DNA of 64,000 nucleotides from Muribaculaceae bacterium (GTDB lineage Bacteria; Bacteroidota; Bacteroidia; Bacteroidales; Muribaculaceae): NCBI GenBank assembly GCA_022509065.1, contig JAFLTY010000007.1, positions 19,236 to 83,235 of the forward strand, read 5' to 3'. Shown piece by piece: positions 39,858 to 50,048 of this stretch (position 1 is its first letter; each line of letters starts with the position of its first letter). The notes under the pieces were generated by a model. It saw only the letters and a program-made list of their open reading frames with translations, ran no database searches and was not told where the DNA came from. The position numbers and the translations under genes were made by a program.

Positions 39858-42800
39858 TCAGTTATGTGCAGGATTATAAAAAATAAATTCGATCGGCGAA
39901 GAAGCTCCCAGTCCGTTTGATGTTGACACTTTAACGTATGCCTTGTAATAGCCGTTGGGCATATCGGTTTTTGTAAAGTCAACAGACAGGGGGAAGACGG
40001 CATCAGTACTGTTGAATACAGTGTTGCCGAAAATATCCTCGATAACCAGTCTGCAATTCTCAACGCCGTCCATGTCGTGAGATATGTTAAAAGTGACGCT
40101 GTCGTTGACTACGTTTTTATCAATAGAGAGCGAAACTATCCCCTGGTTTAGATAAAGGAAAGATACTGTCTGTGCCACTCGGTTTCCGGCATTGTCCGAG
40201 ATTGAAAGAGTTGCCGTATGATGACCATCAGTCAACTCTGGTAAAGCCATATTCAGAGTCCAAGTGTCGTTATCGGTTGAGAGCAAATCCTTGATACCAT
40301 CAACACGTGACGTTCCGTCAATAACCAGGGTGCTTCCGGCTCCTATAGCGGCAGACTGGTTGATGCCTGCCGATCCGCTGCTTCCTGAGGCGCTAAAGTA
40401 GACGTCACCGAGTAAAAAAGTATTATCCTGAGAGGAGTTGTCACTCACAGCCATGAAATCAATAGTGGGTAGCAACGCAGGCGAGTCGCTATTGTCGGTT
40501 TGAGACGCCGCCACGGACAGATTGCCGTACATTCCGTCTCCATGTAGGCCGTTATCGCTGTCGGCGTGTAGGGTCAATCTGTTAATACCCTTTTCATGGA
40601 CTGGTAGAGGCGTAGTAAAAGTGGTTTTGAAACAACCTCCTTCAGCGGATACAGTTTTGGATGCAAGCAGGTCGTGGTCAAGAGTGATGTCGACAATCGA
40701 ATCGGACGAACGCATCAAAGTAGGCACAGTATAAGGGACATCGTACAGTTGGATTGTGACACTGCCGTTAAAGTCCGAGGCTATTTTTCCGTCCGAGTCG
40801 ACTATGTTGCCCTCAATCGAAAATGGACGTAAGGGTTCGATGGCCAATGTGTCGGTGAGTTGGGAGATGTCGATACCGTCCAAATCAGTAAGTTTCACAG
40901 AGTACGTAGGGACGCCAAAGCGGAGAGCGGGATCGCCCCCGAGGTTATATGTCAGAGTATTTATTTGATAATCCTCAGAATAAGTCCCGCTATCAATAAG
41001 GTAATTGCGGCTGTCGAGCCATAGTTGTCCGAAAGTCGTATTCGAGGTTGCCTCGGTGTATGCCTTGACGGTATTCAAAGCCAAAATATGATTAAGAGCA
41101 CCATAGACGGTGCGTCCCGAAGCTATAAGACACAGGGCGCCCCCATCCTCGGTAAAGAGCATGGATTCGCCGATATTATCTTTTCCACGATCAAACCCGA
41201 AGGAAGTGCATGTGGCCAGCATGCAGATGGGAAGGTATTTGTAAGATGTTGTTTTGGCCAGATTACGACTCCAAAGATTCTCGGCTCCGAAATTATCTTC
41301 GGTGCCATGTCCTACATACACAAACAAGCCGGTGCCTCGGTTAAGTGCAGACACAGCCACCGAACGCAGGTCTTTCGCATCGCCCGTATCCCATCGGTAA
41401 ATGGCGTTATGTGCGCGTACTGCCGTCATTGCGCTGCGTTTCTCGCAAAGAGACGCGGCAACTTCCTCAGCTTGCAACAGGTGGGAGTTGGAATCGCCGT
41501 CATCGCTCATTACCAAGGCAGTGTTGTAGACTGTGGTACGCGAGGGTGTTTCAATATATTTGGCTATCTTGCGGTTTATAGCGTAACCCTGTGTAAGGTC
41601 AGCTACAGGGATACGTCCCACCGCTATATTCTGAACAGCATAACGGATTCGTTCGGGTTTGAACGCATCATTAAGCATTCCGAGATAAGAATCGCTACCA
41701 AAGGCTTTTGTCTCGAAAGACGAATAAAGCGGATTTGGCGTTTCGTATACCAATATACGGTCTTTTTTCTCGACTGTTATGGCGCGGTTGTCCCAATATG
41801 AAGGTCCGTAAACGATTACATATTGCAGTTTAGAGGGCTCGCGGTCATAAAGCATTTTGATGAAACGTCTATAGGCCATTACGTCGGGAGTCGCCGATGA
41901 GAATTCGTTAAAAAGCAAGTCATGCCGAACCACTTTGACATCCATGTTGTCATAATGGCGATGAATTTCGGCCAGTTGTTCGGCCGCTGGCTCCAATTCG
42001 GCAGTTGTTATGATGAGCATCGCGGGTGTTGACCATCCATGGAAATTCTGATTGTCCACCGCCTCTACATACTCGACCTTGAGTTGCTCTTTGCCCGTAT
42101 CAAAGGCGACAAGATGGCATGAAGTGTTTTGCGCAGAATTATCTATTGTGCCAAAGTGTGTATTTGATGTGGCGTCGTAAAGAAGCTCCAATTCATGAAC
42201 GTGTGTAATATCAGTGACATCGATGACATGAACTGACGATTGGCCGGATACACTGAAATTGGTTGCTGTCTCTGGCAAATCAGTGAAATACATGGAAAGA
42301 GAACTTTCTTCGTCCATACGATTAAGCCGAGGGTATATCAACCAATAATAGTCGGTTGCAAGAAAAGTCAGGGCACCTCCGGGAGAAAAAGCCGAAAATG
42401 CATGTGTTCCGTCAGGTATAGTCTGGTTGATGGTAAGCGTAGTCGTTCCCAGCTTATATTTTGCATATTGTTCGTAGGAATATAACGCGGGTTGATACAA
42501 TATGTCCACCTTCGAAGAGGATATGCATGATGGTATTTTAACTGGCACCGATGTCGCTGTTTTGCTTAGCGCGCCATAACCAACAACGAAAGTGGCATTT
42601 TTCCATGAGGTGTTACCCGAGCCCATGTTTTTTATCGTTACAGGCATATCAACCGGGTTTTCGGTTGTTATGTCATGTGCCAGGAAATATGCGCCTATCA
42701 TGGTCGGGTTTTGTAATTCTTCGTCACAGTATAACGCCGATAAGTGTGCGTCGTAAGTGAAAAGACTCCCGGTGGTATTAATAGGAAATATAGAGGGAAT

Positions 42801-43268
42801 CTCATCTGCCTCAGGTTGTCGGTCGCTCAACAGATAGAAAACTTCTTGCGAATAGTAGTTTCGCTGTGCTGTGAGTTTAGATGGTGATTCCACTGTGGTC
42901 GATACGTCGCCCGTCGAATAGAAGTACAGGTTTTCGTTTTTGTGCAGGCTATATGTCAGTTTGACGTCATCGGGGTATGACTCGGAAAAGACATCGTTGG
43001 CAAGTAACGTGGCTCCATAACCGTATACATTGACTTTTTCGGGATTGGGAAACCCCCACTCGCGCAATTGTCCATAAGAAATCTGATGAATACCCTCGCC
43101 GCTTGTTTTTACTTTTACCCAGTTGCCTGAACTGAGTTTTGACTCCGTGGTGTAATGGGATGTAGGGAGTGCTTGAACGCTTGCTGCATTGAGAGTTAGA
43201 ACAGTGACTAATATTATCTTTAGGAAAAGATGCCAAGATATATTGTTGAGAACCGACCGGCGGTACAT
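39858..43268 (-). CDS. PorU-like type IX secretion sortase (C25 peptidase), copy 1
   Basis: GVHQ-type N-domain (KVKTSGEGIHQISYGQLREWGFPNPEKVNVYGYG), catalytic His LFVYVGHGTEDNF and Cys CMLATCTSFGFDR. Confidence 0.85.
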   Translation of the reverse strand: MYRRSVLNNISWHLFLKIILVTVLTLNAASVQALPTSHYTTESKLSSGNWVKVKTSGEGIHQISYGQLREWGFPNPEKVNVYGYGATLLANDVFSESYPDDVKLTYSLHKNENLYFYSTGDVSTTVESPSKLTAQRNYYSQEVFYLLSDRQPEADEIPSIFPINTTGSLFTYDAHLSALYCDEELQNPTMIGAYFLAHDITTENPVDMPVTIKNMGSGNTSWKNATFVVGYGALSKTATSVPVKIPSCISSSKVDILYQPALYSYEQYAKYKLGTTTLTINQTIPDGTHAFSAFSPGGALTFLATDYYWLIYPRLNRMDEESSLSMYFTDLPETATNFSVSGQSSVHVIDVTDITHVHELELLYDATSNTHFGTIDNSAQNTSCHLVAFDTGKEQLKVEYVEAVDNQNFHGWSTPAMLIITTAELEPAAEQLAEIHRHYDNMDVKVVRHDLLFNEFSSATPDVMAYRRFIKMLYDREPSKLQYVIVYGPSYWDNRAITVEKKDRILVYETPNPLYSSFETKAFGSDSYLGMLNDAFKPERIRYAVQNIAVGRIPVADLTQGYAINRKIAKYIETPSRTTVYNTALVMSDDGDSNSHLLQAEEVAASLCEKRSAMTAVRAHNAIYRWDTGDAKDLRSVAVSALNRGTGLFVYVGHGTEDNFGAENLWSRNLAKTTSYKYLPICMLATCTSFGFDRGKDNIGESMLFTEDGGALCLIASGRTVYGALNHILALNTVKAYTEATSNTTFGQLWLDSRNYLIDSGTYSEDYQINTLTYNLGGDPALRFGVPTYSVKLTDLDGIDISQLTDTLAIEPLRPFSIEGNIVDSDGKIASDFNGSVTIQLYDVPYTVPTLMRSSDSIVDITLDHDLLASKTVSAEGGCFKTTFTTPLPVHEKGINRLTLHADSDNGLHGDGMYGNLSVAASQTDNSDSPALLPTIDFMAVSDNSSQDNTFLLGDVYFSASGSSGSAGINQSAAIGAGSTLVIDGTSRVDGIKDLLSTDNDTWTLNMALPELTDGHHTATLSISDNAGNRVAQTVSFLYLNQGIVSLSIDKNVVNDSVTFNISHDMDGVENCRLVIEDIFGNTVFNSTDAVFPLSVDFTKTDMPNGYYKAYVKVSTSNGLGASSPIEFIFYNPAHN

Positions 43269-43314
43269 GATAGTATACTTTTTGGTTAAGATTAGACTTG
43301 AGAAGAGTTAAAGA

Positions 43315-43809
43315 TCAACGTATTTTGAGGGTGAACCGGGGGAATCCGTTAGAGGGCGGAATGTCTATATTATAAGACTTAGGCTCAATGAGGATGGAAC
43401 CCGGTTCGGCCATCAGTATCATATCGCCGGTTTTTAGCGTCATTGAAGAGCTGTATTCGGCGATAAGGTTATTTAGTAATTCTCTTTTATCGGAAACTAT
43501 TTGTGAGGCATCGGATGGCGGGCTAACAATCAAAGCTCCGTCACGTCCCCAGCGATAAGCATCTTGGTCAGGAATATTTGTGGCAAACGGATGAGCCGCA
43601 GAAAGACACTGACTATAATATCGGTCGGCGAAACGGGATGATATGCCTTTTCCCAGACGATCGATAACGACACCGCGTAAAACTAATGCCTGCCACTCTC
43701 GTCCATCAGGTACAAAGAAGGGATCTTTGCAACGCGTGATGGCTGAATCGCAGATGAGTGCGGTTGCTGTAATGTGGTTGTCATCAATATATGAGACTAA
43801 AACTTTCAT
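43315..43809 (-). CDS. Short protein weakly resembling fumarylacetoacetate hydrolase-fold C-terminal region
   Basis: RDGALIVSPPSD...MTLKTGDMILMAEPGSILIEP resembles FAH-family LKTGDI-type motifs; overlaps rex by 4 nt. Confidence 0.5.
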   Translation of the reverse strand: MKVLVSYIDDNHITATALICDSAITRCKDPFFVPDGREWQALVLRGVVIDRLGKGISSRFADRYYSQCLSAAHPFATNIPDQDAYRWGRDGALIVSPPSDASQIVSDKRELLNNLIAEYSSSMTLKTGDMILMAEPGSILIEPKSYNIDIPPSNGFPRFTLKIR

Positions 43810-44501
43810 CTGCGAGTTTCTTTTAGGTCAATGCTGTTTTGCAGTCTGTTGTAAATAAGCGCGAGATGAGAGTAAATGGAGGTGTTTTGTACTACTATTC
43901 CTTGAGGAACCTGAATACGCCATGGCGTAAAATTCCAAATGGCATGAATACCGGCGCGTACACAAATATCGGCCACTGTCTGCGCTGCTCCCACCGGAAC
44001 TGTGATCGCTGCAATGTTGACATCGAGTTCGCTGCAAAGCGAAGGCAACCTGTCGATGTGATAAACACGCACACCACCATGTTCCGATCCTACGATATCG
44101 GGATTAGAATCGAATCCGGCTACTATGTTGAGACCGTAACGATGCAAGCCACGGTCGCGCATGAGAGCAGTCCCCAAGGAACCTGTGCCCACTATAACAG
44201 CGTTATGGAGTTCGGAAAATCCCAAAAAATGGCGTAATTCATTTTCGAGAACCGACACTTCGTATCCTATGCGCGTCTTGCCGCGGATATTAAGGAAAGA
44301 AAGGTCTTTGGCTATCTGGCTGGGATCTACTCCCACATGAGTGGCGATATGTGTTGAGGATACATATTCGATACCTTGTTTGCGTAAGGTGCTAACATAA
44401 GCCAGATACCACGGCATGCGGCGCAAAGTAGGTTCAGGAAGTTGTACGCATGGATTCTGAACCGAATCTCCAGTCGTTTTGTATGTGGTGTTTCTTGACA
44501 T
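43806..44501 (-). CDS. rex: Redox-sensing transcriptional repressor Rex
   Basis: LPEPTLRRMPWYLAYVSTLRKQG...VGVDPSQIAKDLSFLNIRGKTRIGYEV, VGTGSLGTALM NAD-binding motif. Confidence 0.93.
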   Translation of the reverse strand: MSRNTTYKTTGDSVQNPCVQLPEPTLRRMPWYLAYVSTLRKQGIEYVSSTHIATHVGVDPSQIAKDLSFLNIRGKTRIGYEVSVLENELRHFLGFSELHNAVIVGTGSLGTALMRDRGLHRYGLNIVAGFDSNPDIVGSEHGGVRVYHIDRLPSLCSELDVNIAAITVPVGAAQTVADICVRAGIHAIWNFTPWRIQVPQGIVVQNTSIYSHLALIYNRLQNSIDLKETRR

Positions 44502-44518
44502 TGTGTAGTCGTGGTTTC

Positions 44519-47500
44519 TTAGTAAGCTGCAACGGCAATGCGACGGCTTCCGGTGTCGAATGTTTCGCCGTCTACTGTGATAGTCGCTCTGTAGAGATAT
44601 ATGCCCCGAGACACTCTGCGCCCGGCGCTGTCAGTAAGATCCCAAGTTACGGGAGAACTGGTGAACATGTCGCTGACACCGGTGGAAGTGCGACTCCAGA
44701 TAGGGTGACCCAACATGTTGAAGACTTCGACGGAGACGGTAGCCATTTGCTCGGGACGATCGTGAGTGAGATAGAAGTTCGCTTTGTCGTGCGCCGGATT
44801 GGCATCGGTGTAAATGTCGAAAATCTTCGGGGCGAGGCGTTCGTCGACACTGAAGTTGATTGTGGCTGTCGCGGAGTTTGCCGACGTGTCCCAAACCCTT
44901 AACGTCAGTGTGTGATTACCCGGGGTAAGGCTTGAAAGCGGATAGTTTATGACGCCTCCGTTAGTACCGTCGCTAACCGGTGTATAGTAAAGTGAAACAT
45001 CGGTAAATGTTGACGTGCCGTCCAATTGCGCTGTAATGGAATGTCCTATTCCGGCAGTTGACAAGTTTATGGCTACATCATCGCTGACCTTGGCAATGAG
45101 CAACGGCGACGAGTCGGTAACACCACCGTCTGTAAACGAGCTGTGATTCAGATAGATCGATTCGATGACAGGAGGTACATCATCGGTCATTGCATCGCTG
45201 TCGTATCCGTAAACGTAAAGGTTATTAGTCTTGCCGACAGCATCGTCATCGCCGGTCAACGAATATGCGTAGGCTACAATAGCAGCCGGACGATAATTGT
45301 CGGAGATATCTGTTGGTACGGTGAGTTTTACTTCGAATTCTCCATTGGTGACCGGGGTTGAAACGGCGGTCAGACGCGAGCCTTGCTGTTCGAAAGTGAT
45401 TTGTCGGCCTTCGGTGCCGGCATCCGGATAACCGTGGGTGGTTGTCGAGAATTCAGCATCGTACAGAGTGATGGTGACAACTCCGTTAAAATCCGAATAA
45501 AGATTACCGTCGGGTGTGCGTATATATCCTTTTACAGAAGCTGTTTGTAGAGCGTTCAGCTCTATGGGGTCGTCATCGTGTGACGATAAGGGTTTATTAT
45601 TAATCTCGGCAATATCGACCATGTTGGATGGAGTGGCCAAGCGCATAGCCGGGTCTCCCATCAGCACAAATTTGAGACGGTTAGGGTTGGACAGATGTGA
45701 CCCTCCGTCGGTAAGGATGTTGTTTTTTGCCCGGCGATATATTTCACCGACGGTGAGAAGTTTGCCCTGAGAGTCTCGTGCACCGAGCTGACGGCCGAAA
45801 GCGTTACTCAACAACCCGTTTTCATATATATAAACGGGGCGAGTGGCACTAATCAGCGATATGGCGCCTCCGTTACGTTCATAAAACATAATCTCGCCAC
45901 CGGACAGAGAGTTCTGATCCCAACGCAAAAAGTCGCAAGTTGCCGCATAGAAAACAGGTATGTTCTTGTAAACCATGTTGTTCAAATCGTTGTACGTCAA
46001 CTGGTCATTGTGCGTAAGGGCGTGGTCGTTGGCGTGCCCGATGAATGACCACCACACTACGCCGTCGTTCAAGTGGCGGAACATGGCCTCGCGTGCCAAC
46101 GGATAAGCGTTGCTCTCGCGCAGATAAGCGTCAAGATACACTTTGTTGATGAATAGAGGATTATCAGGGATACTCGACATGTTGCGTATGAACGACTCAC
46201 TTTGATCCATGTGTCTTCCGTCATCACCGTCATCGGCAAGGAACATTACGTTGTTTTTCCAAGATGTCTTTTTAGTCGAAGACATGTATTGCTCGAGTTT
46301 GTCAATATAATTGGCAGCGTCCGAAACGGAACGTGCCGGTATTCGACCGATGGCTATACAAAGGTTGTCGAGTCCTTTGTCGGAGCCGGAGTTGTCTTCG
46401 AGAAATGCCATGAAGTCATCTGTGCCATAACCGTCTGTATCATTGAGGCTCTGACGCATTGTTCCTCCCATCCACGTTGGTATAATGAATGACACAAAGG
46501 CTTTGGCCTCGTCTGTAACCAGACGGCTGTCGTAAGTGGTTCGACCGAGCAGAATGGCATATCTGAAGCGTGACGAGTATCCGTCGCCGGCTTCGTAGGC
46601 TCCCTTGTCCCAAAGCATCTTGAAATACTTACGGATTCCGCTTACATCGGCCATACCGGAAGAAAATTCATTATAAACCTGTTCGATATCCACAACAAGA
46701 GTCTGCAGAGGTTCGAAAGTATCGGTGGCGTGCAAAGCGGCGATACGTTGCGCTTGTGATTTCATCGAGCGATGACAGAGTATGACCATGTGAGGCACCG
46801 ATTCGGGTGTGACGTCATGCAGATTCTGATTTGCCACTGCGCCTTCGAAGGTGGGTGACGGTAACGCGGCATTGTCATTGAAGGCCACATATGTTCGCCA
46901 TCCGGAATAGCTCGAAGTCCATGTGCGGGAAGCATCTGCACTGATCTCCGAAATGTTCACCTCGATAATATTTGTCGGGTCTGTGACATCGAGTACACGA
47001 GTCGAAGCGGTTGCGTTGCTCAGCGAGAGCGCTGCGTTGTTAGTCCAAAAGTTAAGAAATCCGGCGGTGGGAAGTTTTAGTTGTCGGACATAGTTTACCG
47101 AGATGTAGTTCAGCCATGCTCCACGAACTGTGACAGGCGATGAATGCGTGATTTTTATGTTGAGGGCATTGCCTTCAATGTCTGACAAAGTGCGTCGTGT
47201 GATAACTTCCGAACCATGGTTGTGTGAATCGTTGACTGTGGCCGATATCCGGTCGGTGTTTGCCGGTGCCAGTTGGTTACCGTTCACGGTAAACGATATG
47301 GTTGAGGCCTGAGTGAAGGTCTTCGCCACGAATGAAGTCTCGAACCACACATCTGTTCCAGAATCATCACGATCTACGAGGTCAAATTTGAATTCACGGG
47401 ACGGCGAGATACGGAAATCCTCACCAACGAGTTGCGGTCCTGCTTTGCCGGGGGATGTCAGATCCTGCTCGTGTTGTAGCCTGTGCCAATATGTTGTGGC

Positions 47501-48040
47501 CGGATTGGTCGCCGAGGGCGTCCCTGATTTCTTTATTTCAGGTTGTGAAAGTATGGAATCGGAAGACTCGACCTGCGTGACAAAATAATATCCTTTGGAT
47601 GAGTAGATATTAGAAGTCCGTGAAAAACGTCCCGTAATGGACGATGACCATTGTTCGGGACCTACTCCGTAAAACACAATATTGCCTCCGGCGGTCGTAA
47701 GGGTAGGGATGACCGGCAGGTCATCGATGTAGTTGGCCTCTGTCATCAAATCGGCGATACGGGCACCCCCGTAACCGCACACGCGTACCTGAGAAGCATC
47801 ACTGAACCCCCATTGCCGCAATTGTTGCGGCGTGATGGCATAAAGACCGCTCTCCGGCACCGATATCTTAATCCACCTTCCGGAGGACAATACCGAAGAT
47901 GAAGCGTACTTCGATTCATCGAAAGCATAGGTGGTCATGGCTGTCAGCAATGCCACAACCATGATTATGACCGGGTGTAATGCTCGACCGAGTGGATGAT
48001 GGAAATATGAATTGTGGAGGAAAGAAGAGTTATTAGTCAT
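44519..48040 (-). CDS. porU: PorU-like type IX secretion sortase (C25 peptidase), copy 2, with T9SS CTD-like C-terminus
   Basis: IKISVPESGLYAITPQQLRQWGFSDASQVRVCGYGGARI, catalytic His WWSFIGHANDHAL, Cys YAATCDFLRWD, C-terminal VEVFNMLGHPIWSR...RRVSRGIYLYRATITVDGETFDTGSRRIAV. Confidence 0.9.
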   Translation of the reverse strand: MTNNSSFLHNSYFHHPLGRALHPVIIMVVALLTAMTTYAFDESKYASSSVLSSGRWIKISVPESGLYAITPQQLRQWGFSDASQVRVCGYGGARIADLMTEANYIDDLPVIPTLTTAGGNIVFYGVGPEQWSSSITGRFSRTSNIYSSKGYYFVTQVESSDSILSQPEIKKSGTPSATNPATTYWHRLQHEQDLTSPGKAGPQLVGEDFRISPSREFKFDLVDRDDSGTDVWFETSFVAKTFTQASTISFTVNGNQLAPANTDRISATVNDSHNHGSEVITRRTLSDIEGNALNIKITHSSPVTVRGAWLNYISVNYVRQLKLPTAGFLNFWTNNAALSLSNATASTRVLDVTDPTNIIEVNISEISADASRTWTSSYSGWRTYVAFNDNAALPSPTFEGAVANQNLHDVTPESVPHMVILCHRSMKSQAQRIAALHATDTFEPLQTLVVDIEQVYNEFSSGMADVSGIRKYFKMLWDKGAYEAGDGYSSRFRYAILLGRTTYDSRLVTDEAKAFVSFIIPTWMGGTMRQSLNDTDGYGTDDFMAFLEDNSGSDKGLDNLCIAIGRIPARSVSDAANYIDKLEQYMSSTKKTSWKNNVMFLADDGDDGRHMDQSESFIRNMSSIPDNPLFINKVYLDAYLRESNAYPLAREAMFRHLNDGVVWWSFIGHANDHALTHNDQLTYNDLNNMVYKNIPVFYAATCDFLRWDQNSLSGGEIMFYERNGGAISLISATRPVYIYENGLLSNAFGRQLGARDSQGKLLTVGEIYRRAKNNILTDGGSHLSNPNRLKFVLMGDPAMRLATPSNMVDIAEINNKPLSSHDDDPIELNALQTASVKGYIRTPDGNLYSDFNGVVTITLYDAEFSTTTHGYPDAGTEGRQITFEQQGSRLTAVSTPVTNGEFEVKLTVPTDISDNYRPAAIVAYAYSLTGDDDAVGKTNNLYVYGYDSDAMTDDVPPVIESIYLNHSSFTDGGVTDSSPLLIAKVSDDVAINLSTAGIGHSITAQLDGTSTFTDVSLYYTPVSDGTNGGVINYPLSSLTPGNHTLTLRVWDTSANSATATINFSVDERLAPKIFDIYTDANPAHDKANFYLTHDRPEQMATVSVEVFNMLGHPIWSRTSTGVSDMFTSSPVTWDLTDSAGRRVSRGIYLYRATITVDGETFDTGSRRIAVAAY

Positions 48041-48143
48041 TAAACTATGTTGGTTTCGAGGTTGGTAAAGGGTATTATAACCCTAACTATAAACGAAACG
48101 AAATGCCATTTATTGTAATTGGGATGCAATGTCCTGTAGTTAT

Positions 48144-49016
48144 TCAGAATTCTGAAAACAGACGCGGTTTTATGACAATGCCTATGCGCAATTGGCTGTG
48201 AAACACATTATAATCCAGGAGACCTTCTCCATAGCCGTTGTAATATTGCAAAAAGAAATATTGGTTATCTCGTTTAAGAAACCGGTAAGCAAGCTCAATA
48301 GTAGTGTTGTAATTAAGGTTGAATCCGCGGCGTTTAGTCAGAAGGACAGAGCCGGTCAGACGCCGGTTATTGCTGTAAACCTGCATCCCGACTTGATATA
48401 TTCCACTATAATTGAGGATATCCTTATTGTTCATGCCGTCGACAATAGGTATCCATATTTTGCCGTGCACTATGATATTGGGGTCGATAAGTATGCTTGC
48501 TCCGAACGATATTTTGTTCCATGAACGCGATTTTTCTCCGTCCTTGCCATTGCTCTCGTGTTCGATAAGAAAAAATGCTTTACCGATAAAGCGGTTACGT
48601 ACAAAAAGAGGTTTTGCCAACCCTATACCAGGATTGAAATTTAAATCGGGCATCGGCATGGAATTCTCAAGTACATTCCAGAACACCTTTTGAGTATAAA
48701 AAAGGTATAGGTAGGTTCCCCATGGCAGCGTGGAGCGCGTCAATTTCTGGGCTATCGATATTTGAAACTTGACGTTGGTGTTCGATTTGGTCGGTTTTTG
48801 TCCGATAGGCGGACCGAAAACAAAATAATTGTCTTTATAAAGTCCGAAATACGACTGGTTGTCAAAATCGCGGCGTAGCGAGTCGATGTCGAGAACCTCT
48901 TCATGGTTTGTAGCGACAATCTGCGCATATCCCGGAGCTGTACACATCACAAACGCGCATGCCAACACTATGCATGTGCATGTTATGCGAGAAAATATGT
49001 ACCTGTAGACGCTCAA
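48144..49016 (-). CDS. pldA: Outer-membrane phospholipase A (OMPLA/PldA family)
   Basis: Catalytic motif FFLIEHESNGKDGEKSRSWNKISF (H-x-S-N-G ... N), signal peptide, C-terminal beta-strand residues. Confidence 0.9.
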   Translation of the reverse strand: MSVYRYIFSRITCTCIVLACAFVMCTAPGYAQIVATNHEEVLDIDSLRRDFDNQSYFGLYKDNYFVFGPPIGQKPTKSNTNVKFQISIAQKLTRSTLPWGTYLYLFYTQKVFWNVLENSMPMPDLNFNPGIGLAKPLFVRNRFIGKAFFLIEHESNGKDGEKSRSWNKISFGASILIDPNIIVHGKIWIPIVDGMNNKDILNYSGIYQVGMQVYSNNRRLTGSVLLTKRRGFNLNYNTTIELAYRFLKRDNQYFFLQYYNGYGEGLLDYNVFHSQLRIGIVIKPRLFSEF

Positions 49017-49037
49017 TCAGTCAATGGTATATGGTTG

Positions 49038-49859
49038 TCAATATTGTTCGTCGGCGTTGGGGAAATCACCTGTTTTGACATCGTTGATATAATTTCCAAC
49101 GGCATTGGTTATGGTTGTTCCCAAATCAGCGTATCTGCGCAGAAATTTGGGAGTGAACTCGCGGTTTATACCCAACATATCCTGGAGTACCAGAACCTGA
49201 CCGTCCGTACCGCTCCCCGCTCCGATGCCTATAGTGGGGATATCGAGCATTTTGGTTACGCGTTCAGCAAGTTCGGCAGGAATTTTTTCGAGGACTATAG
49301 CGAAACATCCCAGTTCTTCAAGGAGTTTGGCATCCTCTATAAGTTTGCGTGCTTCGGCTTCCTGACGTGCCCGAACCGCATAGGTGCCAAATTTGTTGAT
49401 AGACTGTGGAGTAAGTCCCAAATGTCCCATCACCGGGATGCCGGCAGACAGAATGCGTGACACTGACTCGGCTATTTCGCTTCCACCTTCTAATTTTACG
49501 GCTTCGGCGTTGCTCTCTTTCATGATGCGTATTGACGAAGCGAGCGCCTGTTTCGAATTGCCCTGATAGGAACCGAACGGCATGTCGCATACCACCAAAG
49601 CACGTTCTACTCCTTTAGTGACGCACTGAGCGTGGTAAATCATCTGATCCAATGTCATGGGAAGGGTAGTGGTGTTACCAGCCATAACATTCGATGCGGA
49701 GTCGCCCACGAGTATGACATCCATGCCTGCCTGGTCGACCAGACGAGCCATTGAGTAGTCGTATGCCGTAAGCATGGCTATTTTTTCACCGCGGGCTTTC
49801 ATTTCGCCTAAACGGAGAGTGGTGACTTTGCGTTTGTTATCGATAGTATTGGTTGACAT
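49038..49859 (-). CDS. panB: 3-methyl-2-oxobutanoate hydroxymethyltransferase
   Basis: [73 protein letters not shown]. Confidence 0.97.
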   Translation of the reverse strand: MSTNTIDNKRKVTTLRLGEMKARGEKIAMLTAYDYSMARLVDQAGMDVILVGDSASNVMAGNTTTLPMTLDQMIYHAQCVTKGVERALVVCDMPFGSYQGNSKQALASSIRIMKESNAEAVKLEGGSEIAESVSRILSAGIPVMGHLGLTPQSINKFGTYAVRARQEAEARKLIEDAKLLEELGCFAIVLEKIPAELAERVTKMLDIPTIGIGAGSGTDGQVLVLQDMLGINREFTPKFLRRYADLGTTITNAVGNYINDVKTGDFPNADEQY

Positions 49860-49987
49860 GATTGGTCTGATTATTCAATACGGGTTTACTATATGTAAAG
49901 TGAAATTCAGCGCAAATTTAGCAAAAATTTTCATAAATGGTTCACTCTAATTCGCCAAGGCTCATAACAGTGCGCAATACAGGGTAT

Positions 49988-50018
49988 TTTGCATTTTCAA
50001 TAATAGTCAGTAATTTTG
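49988..50018 (+). promoter_or_regulatory. Bacteroidetes promoter upstream of the Rsh gene
   Basis: TTTG (49988-49991) - N19 - TAATTTTG (50011-50018), matching the Bacteroides -33/-7 consensus. Confidence 0.65.
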
Positions 50019-50048
50019 TATTCTAATAACAGCAGACTTATTTAAAGC

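Noticed and set aside
41025-41801. 258-aa plus-strand ORF
   Set aside because: Antisense to PorU-like copy 1; no recognisable domain.
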